Below are positions 38,590-52,004 of a DNA stretch of 64,000 bases, piece after piece. Location of the stretch: the NCBI GenBank assembly GCA_014549065.1, contig JACDOX010000031.1, positions 6,342,072-6,406,071 of the forward strand, read 5' to 3'. Under the pieces are notes generated by a model, which saw only the letters and a list, made by a program, of their open reading frames with translations, did no database searches and was not told where the DNA came from. Made by a program: the position numbers and the translations under genes. The number at the start of each line of letters is the position of its first letter. The first letter of the stretch is position 1. The DNA is from Cardinalis cardinalis. Its lineage: Eukaryota > Chordata > Aves > Passeriformes > Cardinalidae.

Positions 38590-39395
38590 ACCTTTTACAG
38601 GGCAATTATTTCCAGTCTGTATGGGGTTGCTTCTTAGAACCTTGTACTTCTCTTTATCGAGTCTCCTAAGTTTTCTGTTGGTCCAGTCCTCAATTTTATA
38701 AAGCTTCTTCTGGATTGAATCTCTTCAACTTGTGAGGTCAAGCACTTACCCAGTATTGTTTCGGTTTTCAATTTTGCTGATGATGCAGTCTGTATTGTCA
38801 TCCAGTGTGAAAATCAGAAGCNCAAACGAACCACTGGGACAATCTGCTTGTTACCATCTCTTAGTCAGGTGCCCAACTTTGGTTTCATGCCAATACAACC
38901 AGCCTTCATCCTGCCTGGCAATCCTTTCCTTCTAGCCTCTGTATTNTCACCCTCCATATAAAGAAAGTGTTTGATTTAATATCTACAGTCTTGCTAAAGC
39001 CAAGATAGGTTCCATCCACTGTCTTTTGCAACCAGATTTCATCAGAGGTGTAAGGTTGCTCCTATCAGCTGGTCAAGCATGACGTAGCATTGGTAAATGC
39101 ATGTTGTATATTCCTGATAACTTCTTTATTGTGTTCTCTGTCATGTTGCAGATTCCTGATCTGAGGGTCATAGCATTATTCTCTGTGTTTCTTTTTCCTG
39201 CTTTTTAAAGTATCCTTAGTGATAGCATTTTTAAATCTATCAGGGATCTCATCAAATTGCCATGCAAGTTATAGACAGTGGACTAAAGTCACAGCATCCA
39301 GTCTTAGAGCCCTCTCAGGAGAACCCTGTCAGGTAGTATGGATTTGTATACATTTAATTTGTGAATATTGTCCATAAGCTTTTGTAAGTTTTTCT
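38590..39395 (-). mobile_element. Eroded CR1 LINE ORF2 (reverse-transcriptase region)
   Basis: On the plus strand the block reads in antisense CR1 ORF2 order. Segments like TCCTCAATTTTATAAAGCTTCTTCTGGATTGAATC and TTTTGCTGATGATGCAGTC come from the RT carboxyl side. CTTGCTAAAGCCAAGATAGG is the antisense of the YLDFSKAFDT-type motif. CAGCTGGTCAAGCATGACG is the antisense of the KSCLTN motif, and TGGATTTGTATACATTTAATTT lies upstream. The minus-strand translation near 39005-39120 still shows QHAFTNATSCLT-like and YLGFSKT-like residues. Frames are broken throughout, so it is a dead LINE remnant of high divergence. Confidence 0.72.
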
Positions 39396-41039
39396 TTTGG
39401 TGTGAATACTAAATAATTTATCTGTTAATTATGTTGGATAGTCTCCTTTGTTTGAATTTTATAGAACTGGCTTTTGTTTTATTTTGGTTTTTTTATATAT
39501 TGAGATAAATTGATCCTAGCAATTAATTTTCACATTATTAGTGTTTCCTTCAATGACACTGTAGTGGATGTTCTGGATTCAAGCAACTGGATCTTCAACA
39601 CAAATTTGCATGCACAGATATTATAATTGATGTGATTTCTTCATGTGTGGGTTTTCTTCTGTTGCTCTACTTTTGTATTTCTTCTCTGCTCCCCACCATG
39701 GCTGTTGTCCATTGTCACCCTGCATATAGCATTAACATTTCAGTCTAGGCTCAGACCATAAGATTCTGCAGTAACCTTAACACTGTTTATAGATCAAATG
39801 GCCTGGAATATTAATTCATTGTTCTCATATATATTTCNTGAAAACTCACTATTTATACTCTCTATTTTATTTCCTTGTTATTTTTAGAGTCAGTCAAATG
39901 AAAGGCAGAGTTGGTTAGTTTNAAGTAGTCTGAAATGTACTGTTCCCCAACTACATTACAATTAATAATTTGTTGGGACAAATATGCTACAAAATATATC
40001 TTTTGCCTCACATATATGCAAAGATCTGTANAATTTAAGGTATATCTCTGATTTTAACCTTTCTTAGAAAAATCTGATTAAAGACATTTTTACATCTGAA
40101 CTTTGAACTCTTTCAATGATGTTGCCCAAACACAAGTGATATTTTTGATGTGGTGCCTCTTTTCAATGGCTTTGCAAAGCTCATAATGAGGAATTTTGTA
40201 AACTCAAACCCGCTTTTCCTGCCTTTCACATTTCTGTTGAAATACAGACATCTGCACTTGTAGTTTAAAGGGAAAAAAAAATACCATCAGGACTTGTACC
40301 ATCTTATCTATTGTAGGTGTTTGTTTCTCTTTAACTGACAAGATAGACAGACTTCAGGGCTCCTGCAGTTGCAAATAACCCACAGTATAGATATTGCCAG
40401 ATAAATGTCACCCTTAGAAATTTAATTAAATGGTCATTAGTCATTAAAATCTTCTTAAATTCCTTATGTCAGTTGTTATAGTTCAATAATCCAGTGTGCA
40501 CGGATCAAACTCAAGGTGCTGATTTTGGAATAGATGTCACTCATTCTGGGTAAGTGTTCTAACTGTTAGCAAAATAGAATTGATTGATTTGCAAGGTAAG
40601 GCAGCAAGATTAAACTTGCCTGGCATAGACACAATAAGCAATAGGATGTCTGAAAAGACAGAANATATCATGAAGATAAAAAACCTGGAAAAATTGTTTA
40701 ATTTCACTTGAACAGGAAGGGAATTATTATACTAGGATCATGGGAAAGATTAAAAAAAAAAACTAATAGAAGAAATGTGATGCATAGTGTATGAGTAATA
40801 AATCATCTTGAAAATCTCACAATTTCATCCTTTCTTGACCACCACTCNTACCCCCTATCTCCTTTATAGGAGCCCCTGACAGTCATGGCAAAACTTTCCT
40901 TCTGGCCAACGCTTGGATATTTTCAGTGTATTTCAGCTTTGCTGGCACCTTTCCTAAAAGCGAAAACAGTAGCATTTTTATAAAAAGACAAAACTAAAAG
41001 AGGAAAAAATGTCCTATTCACCCATTTCTCTGTGTGAAG

Positions 41040-41395
41040 GCTTCACATTTGTCGTTTTAATGCAATTAATCAAAGACCAAGTGCATTTGTATTCCTGAAC
41101 AGTTCAGGAATACTTCATATTTTCTCAGTGTAGCATTGTGAAATGGTGCAGGATGCCAATGGTAATAGTTCTGGGAAAGATATCATTCATGCTAGGGCAA
41201 TTCTTATGGGTTTTGTTTTAGATGATGGATTGCACATTCTCAGTCATTTGCAAGCTAAAGGCTTTACATGTGCTGTCTACATTATCAAATTTCTCACTCA
41301 GTTTCAAAGCCACAGCATTTTAATTGAAAGGAATGCTAACCCCTCCAGCCCTAACAATGTTTCAGGGTTGTTAGACTCTGAGAAATAACCTTCCC
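41040..41395. promoter_or_regulatory. Candidate conserved non-coding block around a palindrome
   Basis: The block contains the palindrome at 41089-41113, and upstream AATGCAATTAATCAAAG, which carries overlapping homeodomain and TCF/LEF-like cores. Downstream it is low in simple repeats and includes TTTTAATTGAAAGGAATGCTAA. An 81-codon plus-strand frame (41143-41388) has no known domain. Enhancer identity is inferred from complexity and motifs alone. Confidence 0.22.
41089..41113. repeat. 25-bp palindrome (12-bp perfect arms, 1-nt centre)
   Basis: GTATTCCTGAAC and GTTCAGGAATAC are exact reverse complements around a single central A. Each arm carries a TTCCTGAA/TTCAGGAA core. A dyad of this length with a one-base centre suggests a dimeric protein-binding site rather than an RNA hairpin, because a one-base loop cannot fold well. 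Confidence 0.7.
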
Positions 41396-44243
41396 ATTTC
41401 AGAAAAATGGACAAATTCCATACAAATGTTTTTACCTCAGCAACCAGTGGGGCTGGAAGGTGAGTTGGCACATATTCAAGTGCAAACTATCAAACAGTGA
41501 ACTCTATGCTACAAGAAACTCTTTTAAAATTCATTGACTTGGAAGAGATTGAATATCTGAGGGCTTAGCAATGTCTATCAATGGTGTTAGTCTCCCTAGA
41601 ACTGCCATAGCCAAGACTTTCTCCTTTGAGGCTAGCTTCAGCGTACAACAGAGATTACTAGATCTGTTTCAGTAAGAGAAGGGATCAGAGCAAGGGAATT
41701 GGGCATTTGTACAGCAGAAGCTCTCAGATCAGATTGGTGCAGCTCCTCAAATGGTGGCATTTAGTTTAGCTCAGGTCTCACACAGTAAAACGAAGCTGAG
41801 TAAGTAGAAAANGCTTTAGTCCTTGCCATTGTGAAATGTCTGAAGATAAGCAGTATGTTGCATTTTAAAGCAAACTAGCCGAAGCTCAATTTTTTTGTAT
41901 ACTGCCTTTATCAGTGATTGAAAATATTGCCTTTTCCAGTGGAAAGTTACTTATAGAAGAGTGACATATACATAGTTCACACAATGCTTAGGCATAACTG
42001 CTGATGTATGGATCTTGTAGGTAATGGATTTAACTTCACGGGCTGCTGCTGATGTTCTGGCTACTGTCTTCTAATCCTTGTTCTGAGGACCTAAATTTGA
42101 TAAGTTATTTGCACATATGCTTTTGGTAAAGTCAAATACTTTTTTTAGTTGAGAGGGAAGATGTGTGCAGATTACTGAAATGTGAAAGCATTCTTTAAAT
42201 GGTTTATTTTCCAAATACTTTTATTATTGAATGCAGATTAGCATTTCTATGGTATATTCAAAGTTTATCATTATGGCATTTATGAAAATATCATTTTAAT
42301 AATCATATATATATAATAAGGCTGACATGAATTAGGGAGAATGACTAACAATGAGNTTGAAATACATCCGGAAAAGAATTAGTTTTTGGACCTTCCCCTA
42401 AATAATCTCTAGTATTGTATAATATGAATTTTAATTAAAGAAAAAAAAATAAAAGAAAGATTAAAGAAGTTTTGACTGCTGTTTTCAGGTGCAATCTGAA
42501 AATTTATAAGATTTATAGAAACTTATTTACTCAGAAAGTTCAGTTCTGAGATTGGTTGCAAATTGATCTTTCTGGAAAGAAAGACTACATTGTCTCCAAG
42601 TCCAGACACTTATTTGAAGAAGTGGTTACTTTATACTATTCAGTAAATAATCAAGGGAAACTGTTTAAATCTGCACTGTTTCAGTTAGGTACATTTTCCA
42701 GGTTTACGCTTCCAATAATTGTCAGGGGAGGACCACTGATATTAAAAATCATTATCTTTTACTCCTGAAGTCTCTTTGCTATGTTTTTGGTTATTTTTTT
42801 CTTTTTGTGTTTTTAATCTGTATTAGTACTAATAAAACTAAATGTAGTTCTTCACAGACACATATTTGCAGTGTACTTTTTGTGATTTCTTTCCTATTAA
42901 TGTGAAATTAGAAGTCATCTGGTAGATCTGAANAGCAAGCAGCTGTAATTTACTGTGAGCATTTTTTTTTGGGGCTTTCTTTTCTTCTTTAAATGCAATA
43001 TAGGTACCTTTTGTTGGCTCTATTGTGGTAGATGTCTGATGTACCTTTTATTTAATGGCTCCCAAGGGAACAGTAAAGTGACACATACTTTGGCAGAGGC
43101 TTCTGACCAAATGCTCTGGTTCTGTGACTATTTGGTCTTTTAAAGAACTTGTTTCCCTAAGTTTTNAAAAGTCAAGATCCTTCTAAGTGTGGCCCTTGTG
43201 GAATGATAGCCTAGCTTCCAATACCATAAACTATCAGATCATTGTTCCAGATAGTGAAAAAGTATTGGTGTTAGCTGACTGTATAATAAAGCTAGATCTA
43301 ATGGGAATTCATGTTCATCTCATGCTTTTCNAGTTCAGGAGAAGAATATGGAATGAGATACAGCTCCTGTCATATAAAATTCTAGCTTTCTCTTTGATCT
43401 ATCAGCACCAGTTTTGACCACACAACTGCCAAAAAGGCAAGTCGTGCTCTTTTCCCTGCCTCCAGCTGTCTGTTCTTGCCACCTCTCTTGTGTCAGTGCT
43501 AGTGATTGTTCTGTTCTTCTGGGAAAAATAATAATTTGGGGAGGCAGGTCTAGGTTTTAGTCAGTTCAAGGAACTGACATGACTGTTGAGCTACGTGATT
43601 TAAGTACTGACATAGGATGTGTCCAGCAAAAGAGAAGAAAGTGAGGGCTGCAAAGTGTGAGATTGGGTAAATGTTGATGCAAGTTTACAGAAATAAAAAA
43701 TTATTATGGAAAGGTTTGATTGGGATTTGAGAACATTTACTAAACTCTGGAGTTTAGCAAATGGCAGCTGCTTAATTCTGTTGGTATAAGTCCTTGTATC
43801 CTGCTCTGTTATTTGCATTTTCAGTTTTATTGATACCTCAAGATTTCTATCAGAACAAGTGAGTTAGATAACCAGGTTTGTTTTTNTTTATATGTATACG
43901 TTTGTGTGCTGATGCAATTCTTGATTCATTTGTAGGTAGGACTTTGCAAAGGAGAAATAAGACTTCACTTTAGCTCTCAGTGTGCCGAAGCTCAATTTTT
44001 TTTCTGGTGAAGCCAACAGTAGGAAGAATGCAAATTCTTTCTACTACTTTTGATGCCTTAGGGTGGTACAGTTTGTTTTCAGAGAAGCCTGGTTGTCATG
44101 GGAGACACAGTGGGAAGGGTAGTGTTTTCAGCTAAAGACATTCTGTAGCATCTTCTGTTGAACTCTGTAACAGTGACAATTTCACTTTATGGACAGAATA
44201 CTAAATAAATATGTTGCTGCTGTTTGTATCAAACTCATAGTAG

Positions 44244-44360
44244 GTTTATTTTGTTGTTGTTTCGGGGTTTTTTGTTGTTTTTGATTTGGTTTTGGGGAAT
44301 TTTGTGGTGTTTTTTGGTTTTGATTTCTTTTGGGGTTTTTGGGTTTGTTTTTTTTTTTCT
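44244..44360. repeat. GT-rich low-complexity tract
   Basis: More than 110 bp of the plus strand is nearly all T and G, with GGGGTTTT, TTTTGGTTTT and GTTGTT words, ending in a T run. It has no fixed tandem unit. Grouped GGGG runs spaced by T-rich loops give weak G-quadruplex potential on the plus strand. Confidence 0.75.
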
Positions 44361-45699
44361 CTTATTGGATACTTAAAGAGTAATAATACTGAATAGTCAA
44401 AAATATGTGTGATTTGAATCATTAGGTACTAGTCTTTATTAAAGACAGAATTAGAAAACAGCAAAAACACTCTGTAAAGTCTTACAGTTGCCTCTATAGG
44501 ACAGTTCAGCCTTAGCTATATTTTTTTATTCATATGATCATTTTANCTGTTGTTTTAAGCCTTACCCTCATAAATATGAAATAATGAGAACAGTTGTGGA
44601 TTTCTAAATAGCTGTCAGGCTGATTTTCAAATCATCAGAAGCTGGGAGAAAGCTTGAGGGATGCTTGCTTATCTCTTGCTTTTTCTAGAACCAGCATGAA
44701 TTGTTTGATGCATATCTTGGTTTGGAGTCTGTTTTCTGAAATGAAGGACTGACTATTCTTTTTTTATAGTTTTTTCTCTCTAGAAGAATGACCAGTCCTG
44801 TGTAGAGTATGCACACAAAAAATTATGCAGTGTTGCTGTGCTGGCTTAAAAATCATACTAAAAAATTTTGGAAGTGAGAGGGTCTTCCTCTTTAGTACCC
44901 CATCTTCATAGAGGAATTTAATATCTTAGGCAATTAAATATTGAACTTTAGTTCAAATTTTCAAGTAGTTTGTTTTCAGTATTGAGTTTTTTATGCAATC
45001 CTCAATCAAACGTAGGCTGGGAATTCAGTTTTTTCCTCCTGCATATCCAGATACAAATAAATAAGACATGTATCTAAAAGAGAGGGAACATAGGATGCTG
45101 TGATGACCCATTCAAAAAAAAGCTGTGTAGAGAAAAAAAAAAAAAAGGATTTCTGTTACACTAGGTGATTAGAATTTTTTTGGAAAATAAAAACAATTAG
45201 TTGATGGATCCAAATAACAAATTGAAGAACTTTGTTGAATACTCCCNCAGTAAATGCTTATTAGTAAAACATACCAGACAAAATTTTTGCCATAAGAAAA
45301 GTTAATTTATAAATTTCCCTTCNCTCTATTTAACTTCTTACAATGGTTTTTGCAGTTTGTTTTATGCTTCATAAAATTATTTTCTTTTGGCAATAACTGC
45401 CCATTTGTACTTTAAGTTGAAGGCTTTTAAAATTATTTTATTTTCCTAAATTCAGGATTTAAAATATTCTGTGTAATTANATATTGGAATTGTATCATAG
45501 CACTAACTGTCTACTTTTGCAAAATTGGACAGAAGTAATTATCATAGTAAAATGAATTCTAAAATCATTTATATGATAATATCTTCTCATGATAATATTG
45601 AATTTTATGAAAATACTAAAAAGCTGGATTTTGTAGTTAAAAACTTCATATATGTTGCTATGTTATCAGCTGGTTATGAGAGCATTCTGCATAATTATA

Positions 45700-45736
45700 T
45701 GTATCTATATCTATATCTATCTATATATATATATAA
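45700..45736. repeat. TATC/TA microsatellite
   Basis: Alternating TATC, ATATC and TA units form a compound microsatellite of about 37 bp. It is probably length-variable. Confidence 0.8.
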
Positions 45737-47300
45737 TTGGGGAATATTAGATTAATAGGACACTGAATGTCAATGCAGCACAGAACTTGCACAACTGGTG
45801 GTTTTGAAAGTTAATATAGACTAATCAAGTGAATTTTGTCAATAGCTGGGGAGTAATGAAGAGGCTCATTACCTTGGCTACTTAAACTGAAACAGTTACT
45901 GAANTGTATCTTCCTGGTCAGTCCTGGTTATATGTCTGTATTCTATGCACAGCTAGGGAAAGGAGGATTTATACATTGTTTCTCTGTATTTTCCTGTCAG
46001 TTATAATAGAAATGAATGATGTAATAGATCTCTAATCTTCACATCCTTAGATGGTGGGGATCTTTAAAGACTCTTTCATCTTCTCTTAAGCAGTATCACN
46101 CAACAGGAGGTATGACTTCATGATGATCCCTTAACTAAAGAATAAAAATTTTTNCTTTTTTTAGCATAATACTGCTAATTGTTAAACATCATTTATTTCA
46201 ANTGTAAAAGTGTTAAGTGAAATCAAAAGAGGAGAAGAAGTTGTAAAATTTTGACTCAACCCTAGAAGGGGAACAGGTGATTGACCCAACCATGTAATGG
46301 TAAGTTCTCTTTATTTGAAGGTCAAAGGAAGGATTCTGTTTAGGCTTACTTAGGCATTTTTTCTATTTTCTTGGTTTCCCAAGCAAGGCAAAATTTAAAA
46401 GTCAGAAGAGGTGGATTTTGTTCCTCTAGATTACGGTTTCAGTAAAATGATTGTGAAGGTATGGTTAAGTGGAAACATCATAGAGGATATTTAATACAAT
46501 CATGTAACATAACGATCCCTCAGAAAAAAAACTATGAGTATACTTATGAAAGTAAATTTCCATCAATAGCCATAGTTACGATTGTGTATGCTTTCACAGA
46601 AAACCCCAGAAACCACAACAGCAACAACTACTTATAATTCTCCTCAAAAAAACCAACAAATCAGACAAACTAAAATCAAGTCCACATTTCCTTTGTATCT
46701 TTGTTTACAGTAAACAAACTTTAAAAATTTAGACTTATATGTTTCATGAAAGGTATTAACTGTAGTCATAGAAACTTTTGAAGAACACTGAGTTAAAATA
46801 CTTCCATTAATGAATTTTGAAAAAAAAAAAAAATAAGAAAGAAAATAGGAAAAAGATATTAGAGAAAAATCTTTTTTCCATCTCTAATTTAACTTGACAA
46901 AACTGACTTTTCTCTAGGCCTATATGTATCTTATCATAGTGATAAGGATACCTGTTGGCATTCTGAATACCTTATTAAGCAAATAGTTCCATACAAAATT
47001 GAAATATTCAAATCAGCCAACCATCTGACAATATGGAAAATATCTTTGAACAATGATGATAAGATCTTTGCTGAACCTTTTGACGGCAAAATTATAGATG
47101 CCTATGCTGGGCTACATCCATAGCAAAAGTAGTGGCATCAATATAATACCTACATCATAATGCTGAGTTACAGACTTTGTTTTTACCTTTGCCAGTTATG
47201 TAGCATTTGACTGTGGGGACTTAGGTACCCTTAAATTATGGTAGGACATTCAGCAAAAATCCATTAATTTAATTTTAGGCTTAGGTTTGATAGTGTGTAA

Positions 47301-47388
47301 TTTTTGTTGATGGGGTTTTTTTTGTTGTTGTTTTGGTTGGTTGGTTAGTTGGTTGGTTTTTGGTTTTTGCTCCTTTTTTTTTTTTTGG
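47301..47388. repeat. (TTGG)n-containing GT-rich tract
   Basis: It contains several TTGG units with one TTAG interruption (about 47334-47357), flanked by G/T-rich sequence and closed by a run of T. It resembles the tract at 44.3 kb in strand bias and composition. Confidence 0.75.
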
Positions 47389-49125
47389 CTGACATATGAG
47401 AATGTTTTTAATTGATTGAGGAAGGTGTCTAGTTCAGGATACCATCCAAGTTCTGATGGGCTTCAGAGACTCTGACTCAGACCTAAGATGTCTGCTCTAC
47501 GTATCTGTTAATCTACTCTGTTTTCTTTCCAACAGTCCCTGTTGAAATACTTTTAAAGTGGGGGTTTGTACCATTCAAAGGGTTCATTCACTGCACTGCT
47601 AGACATCTTTTAAAGATGAAATTCATTTGGTGCTGTGCTACCTACAACCCTAACCCAGCCAGTAGTAAATACAGACTATTGAACATATGCTTTCCTGGCT
47701 AGCAGTCAGACTTCTTTAGCAGAGATTCTTTTATGCATACCCTCCCTTTTGAGCTAATGGAATAGTGACAACATATTTCCTAAAGAAAACCTGTGTATGA
47801 GAAAATTGCTTAGACATGCATAATCTTTTTTCAAGAAGCTGTCAAGGATTTGTATTGATGCTTGATGGTATGTTATTAACATGGTTACAAAAATAATCTA
47901 AAGGCAGTAGAGCAGAGCTGTTTATACTATTTGTGGTAATATTACCATTACTAATTACATTATATTGTAATACTCACTGATATAAATCAACTGCTGGCAA
48001 TGAAAGGATTAGTGTGGGATGGTATAACAAGCCAATATTTTAGACCTTTGAGTTCAGTTTGGCATTATCTTGTTGAAAAATGTTCTTATTCTTGTTTAAT
48101 ATGAGTGAAACATTTTTCCTATGCAAATTGCTGCAATGACAGCCTTATTTTATTGACTTCTATTTTCAGTGTAAGTCTGGCTTTTGTAGAATCAGAAAAA
48201 AATTAAAGAGCTTGAAGATTAAATGTTTTGTTTAAAATGGTGATTCATGTTTATGAAGAAGCACAAAAGGGAAGGGGTTGTTTTTTTTTTGTCTATATGG
48301 AGGTAATGGATGACAGATAAGACAGTTTAGAGCATGAATGAGCCTTCAACTCCTTAGTCAAGCAAATCTATTAATTGTATTATTATATATGTAATGGGTT
48401 AAGCCTCAGCACAACCCCTTCCTCTCTCTCNAGTACTAACATCAATGTAAGAACTGGGATGTGTATCAATCAGATAGACGAGAAAATTAAGATTAGTCTT
48501 TATAGAAACAAGGTACATGAAGAAATGAATAGGAATGTCTGTAACAATGTAGGTTCTTTATTTAAATCTTGACAAACTTAATTTTACAGTTTGTGAGAGG
48601 AAAAGCTACTAAGAGTGAGCTCAGTCAGTGTTATCCTAGGCATTGTAATCAGGGTAGCTTCTGAAGTTTCAAGCATTGCTTTGTTTGTTTGATATCCTGA
48701 TGGTCTTCGTTAGGNCTACTTTATCACTATTCCTTACAATGAGAAAAATAACCTGATCATGTTAATCTCCTTCTGATCTCCCTCTTTCAGTAGTCAGAAG
48801 ATTATACTTCTTTTGAATGGCAGCAGTAATTACCTGTATTCCTCTTCCTCAGTGAGAGGGCTGCTGCTCCCTTCTTCATAGAAGAGAATTCATGTGTTGC
48901 TTGTGCAAATCTTTACCAGACAGTCTCAATGTGTGTGTTTATTCCCAGCATGGATTTGAACTTACAGACTTCATAGGATTGGAGTCAAAGCATTAAATTG
49001 CAGAAAAAAAAATTAGTATATTGAAATACATTGCCAATTTCAAAGTTGAATAATTTTTGGGATTTCAGTAAAATGTAGCTTTTCTCTACTAAGAGTCTTT
49101 TCACCATACTAAAGTCTTCTTCTGA

Positions 49126-49150
49126 GATGCAAAGGGTTTTCCTTTGCATC
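49126..49150. other. Perfect hairpin with octamer-like arms
   Basis: GATGCAAAGG at 49126-49135 and CCTTTGCATC at 49141-49150 are exact reverse complements around GTTTT. Each arm contains ATGCAAAG, one base off the POU octamer ATGCAAAT. The site could be a paired POU or SOX-POU-type target, or chance. Confidence 0.55.
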
Positions 49151-52004
49151 ATAAGATGCCTCTGAGAGAAAATGAGGAAGGGGCATTTCTGCTTTTCAAG
49201 AAAGATTCTATTCTTTTTTGTAGGTTTTTTTTTTTGATTGGTTTGTTTTCCTGTTTTTATTTTTAAAACATTGTCACATAGCATTTAGAAATCTCTGGAG
49301 AGTACAAAAAGTCTACTCTTTTATTTTTCTTTTTTTCCCATCACATATAGTTTGCTAACTTAATGCTGCAGCTCCTGATCCAATCTTTCCCCTGAATGTT
49401 GCTTGGGGTGTGTTCATACAACTGACCTTACTGCACTTTCACCTGAAAAAAGTTTCACAGCCATGAGAGGTGGTACATAGGCCCTTATCATCCACTTTTT
49501 CCAAAATATATCCACAGAACAGATGCAGTGCTATGAANGGCAGTGCAAAGAGCCAATCGTTGTTGGTCAGGTAGTGGTTTGGATCTTAGATCTTTTTGGC
49601 CGTAGAGTTACCAGTAAATACTTTCCTTGTGTTTCTTCATTGATAAATCACACCTACGNTGAGCTAAATTTAAACCACCAATTTATTTCATGTAGAGGTA
49701 ATCCACATACGCCTAAATAGTGGTCGTCTCTTTCTCAAGAACCNCGCATTATTCTTTGTCTTACTTACCCTATCTTTCCTTTGCCCTTGAGATGAGACTT
49801 CACAGATGATAATTTAGGCAACACCAGAGAAGCAAACAACCACAATAATTTGATATTTGTAGGATGATAATATAATCTTTTATGGCTGAAACCAGTTATA
49901 AACTCTCATCATCAACAGTCAGTCCAGATCCATTTCAGCCATAAAGACTTGCACTGTACTAGAAATACCAAGAAGTATTTAGTTATTAATTGGGTTATGT
50001 TGTCCTTATGCATGGATTACATCTAGATTCCTGCTCAAAATAAAAAAAGGGTTCTGCAGAAATTATATATTCAGTACCTTACATGTGATAAAGTTTTACA
50101 TCTGTCAAGTGGTCTCACATCAGGAGATCAGCATTAATTAGACATTACATAGACAATAAGTAGAAGAGAGAAATGAATTGNCTGTAAAGTATGAAAGGTG
50201 AACTTGATCTTATGTTTGCACTGTCTTTGCAGNGTTAATTCCTCCTTACAACTCATTTAAACCATTACTAGTCAAGTATCAGAGATTTAATTTTAAAAGG
50301 AATCTGGGATAAAGGCTGAGGATATAGATCTGTGAGGCAATGGTGATTAAGAGATGTAATTCTTATCAGTACAATTTTCGATAGTGTAAAGTATTGCAAA
50401 TACAGAAATGTGTGGGGAAATGCACATGCTTTGGGAATAAAAACTGAATTATGAAACCTCTTTTTGCTTTCTTCTGATGAGGCAGAATTTCTCTGTCATC
50501 CCCAAAACATTTCTGTTGCTAGATTTTATGTGTTCTGTATTCATTGCTAACACCAGCATAGGTACTTTCTAGACTGGATTTAAAAGAAAAAAAGGAAAAT
50601 GGCAGTGAAAAATGTACTTCAATTCTTTATCTGACAAAATGTTCATTTGTCTTTCTAAAAACATACTTAATTGCTCACACAGGAAAATAATTGCACATCT
50701 TGTNAACCTTTTAGTTCTAACACTGGCATATTCTTACTTTAATAATTCTTCATTCTTAAAAAAATAAAAAGAATTTGCCTTTTAAGGTTTTACTTCATCA
50801 TTTAGGAAATGACTGCTGCTGCGTAGGTTTTTCTTTGTTTCATTTTTGAAAATATGCAAAATTTCTTATCTTTGTAAATTATATAGTTGTTGCATTTTCT
50901 TTCTGTTGTTTTTTTCCTCTTCCATGATGAGCAGCCATCACCAGTAGGTATAATATATTTAATATTTTTCTATGTGCTTTCAAGTAGTGTAAATTACAGT
51001 ATTTAAACATAAAGATGAGCTGTAGGCAAAAGAACACCGAAGTAAATTTAAACCTGGCCAGCTAGCAAAGAAGGGAACCCAGTGATTTAATCTGGTGCTG
51101 CTTCTTCAACAAAGTGTTTACTGTGAAGGTACTTTATGTGTGTGTAATAATAAGAGTGAAAATCACTTTATCAACCTTAGAAAATTTCTCCTTCTTTCTG
51201 TCATCTGCTGGATCTTTTATTTCTTTAATATAATTAAAAGATCAGAAGTTCATTATGCTTAAATTTCTCATAAATGAAGGCAATGTTACAGAATCTTCAC
51301 AGATATTACAGCATCCTCACAGGAGGATGTAATTCTATGTAAGAATCCATATGGAATTGTATCATGCCTAGACTGTATGCTGGTGCAGTACAGTCACTCT
51401 CAGGCTCTCTAAATGAACAATTAAACACTACAGTGTCTTGACAGTTTTCCCACTTATATACACATTACTGTGCCATTAAAAAAAAAAAAAAAACAACAAA
51501 GGAGATTGTCCTTGCTAAGACCTATTAATGATCGGCCATAAATAAGTGTCATAATTTTCCTTAGGACAATGTTAGTACCACATTATTTGACAGATTACAG
51601 GGTATCTTATTTTTATTTTCATGCAGGAGCCTCCTATTCTATTTCAGTGGGAGAAAACAGAGGGATGGGATATCGGTGCTACTGAATCAAAGACATAAAA
51701 AAAGTAAATTCCTTTGAATACCAATTTTTTTGCTAGATTTTGTTGCAAATTAAGTCTGCAAAATGAAGGGGTTTATTGAGGCATACAAGTAAAGATTTAA
51801 TTTTATTCCTCTTAGACACATCAGATATATGTTGCAGATTGTGTGAGCCTCAATAGGAGAAACAGGCATTGAACCATAGTCTCTAAACTCCTGTTTAGTT
51901 TGGGGTGAGACTCAAGACTATTTAGAGTCCCTTATGTTTTTTTTTTTTCCTATCAGTTTCAGTGAGATTTGTCTGATTATGAAGTTTGTGTATGTGCATT
52001 TCAG

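Larger units (their letters stand above)
39396..44243. other. Non-coding stretch, no gene seen
   Basis: I found no exon, RNA gene or transposon. A palindrome with its surrounding block at 41.04-41.40 kb is listed separately. A 19-bp exact word (GCCGAAGCTCAATTTTTTT) occurs at 41878-41896 and again at 43984-44002. Otherwise the DNA is AT-rich and unique-looking. Confidence 0.5.

Noticed and set aside
51476..51500. Poly-A run as a retrocopy tail
   Set aside because: No processed-gene or LINE-like sequence precedes it and no flanking target duplication is visible. Similar A runs at 45.13 and 46.82 kb are likewise plain homopolymers.
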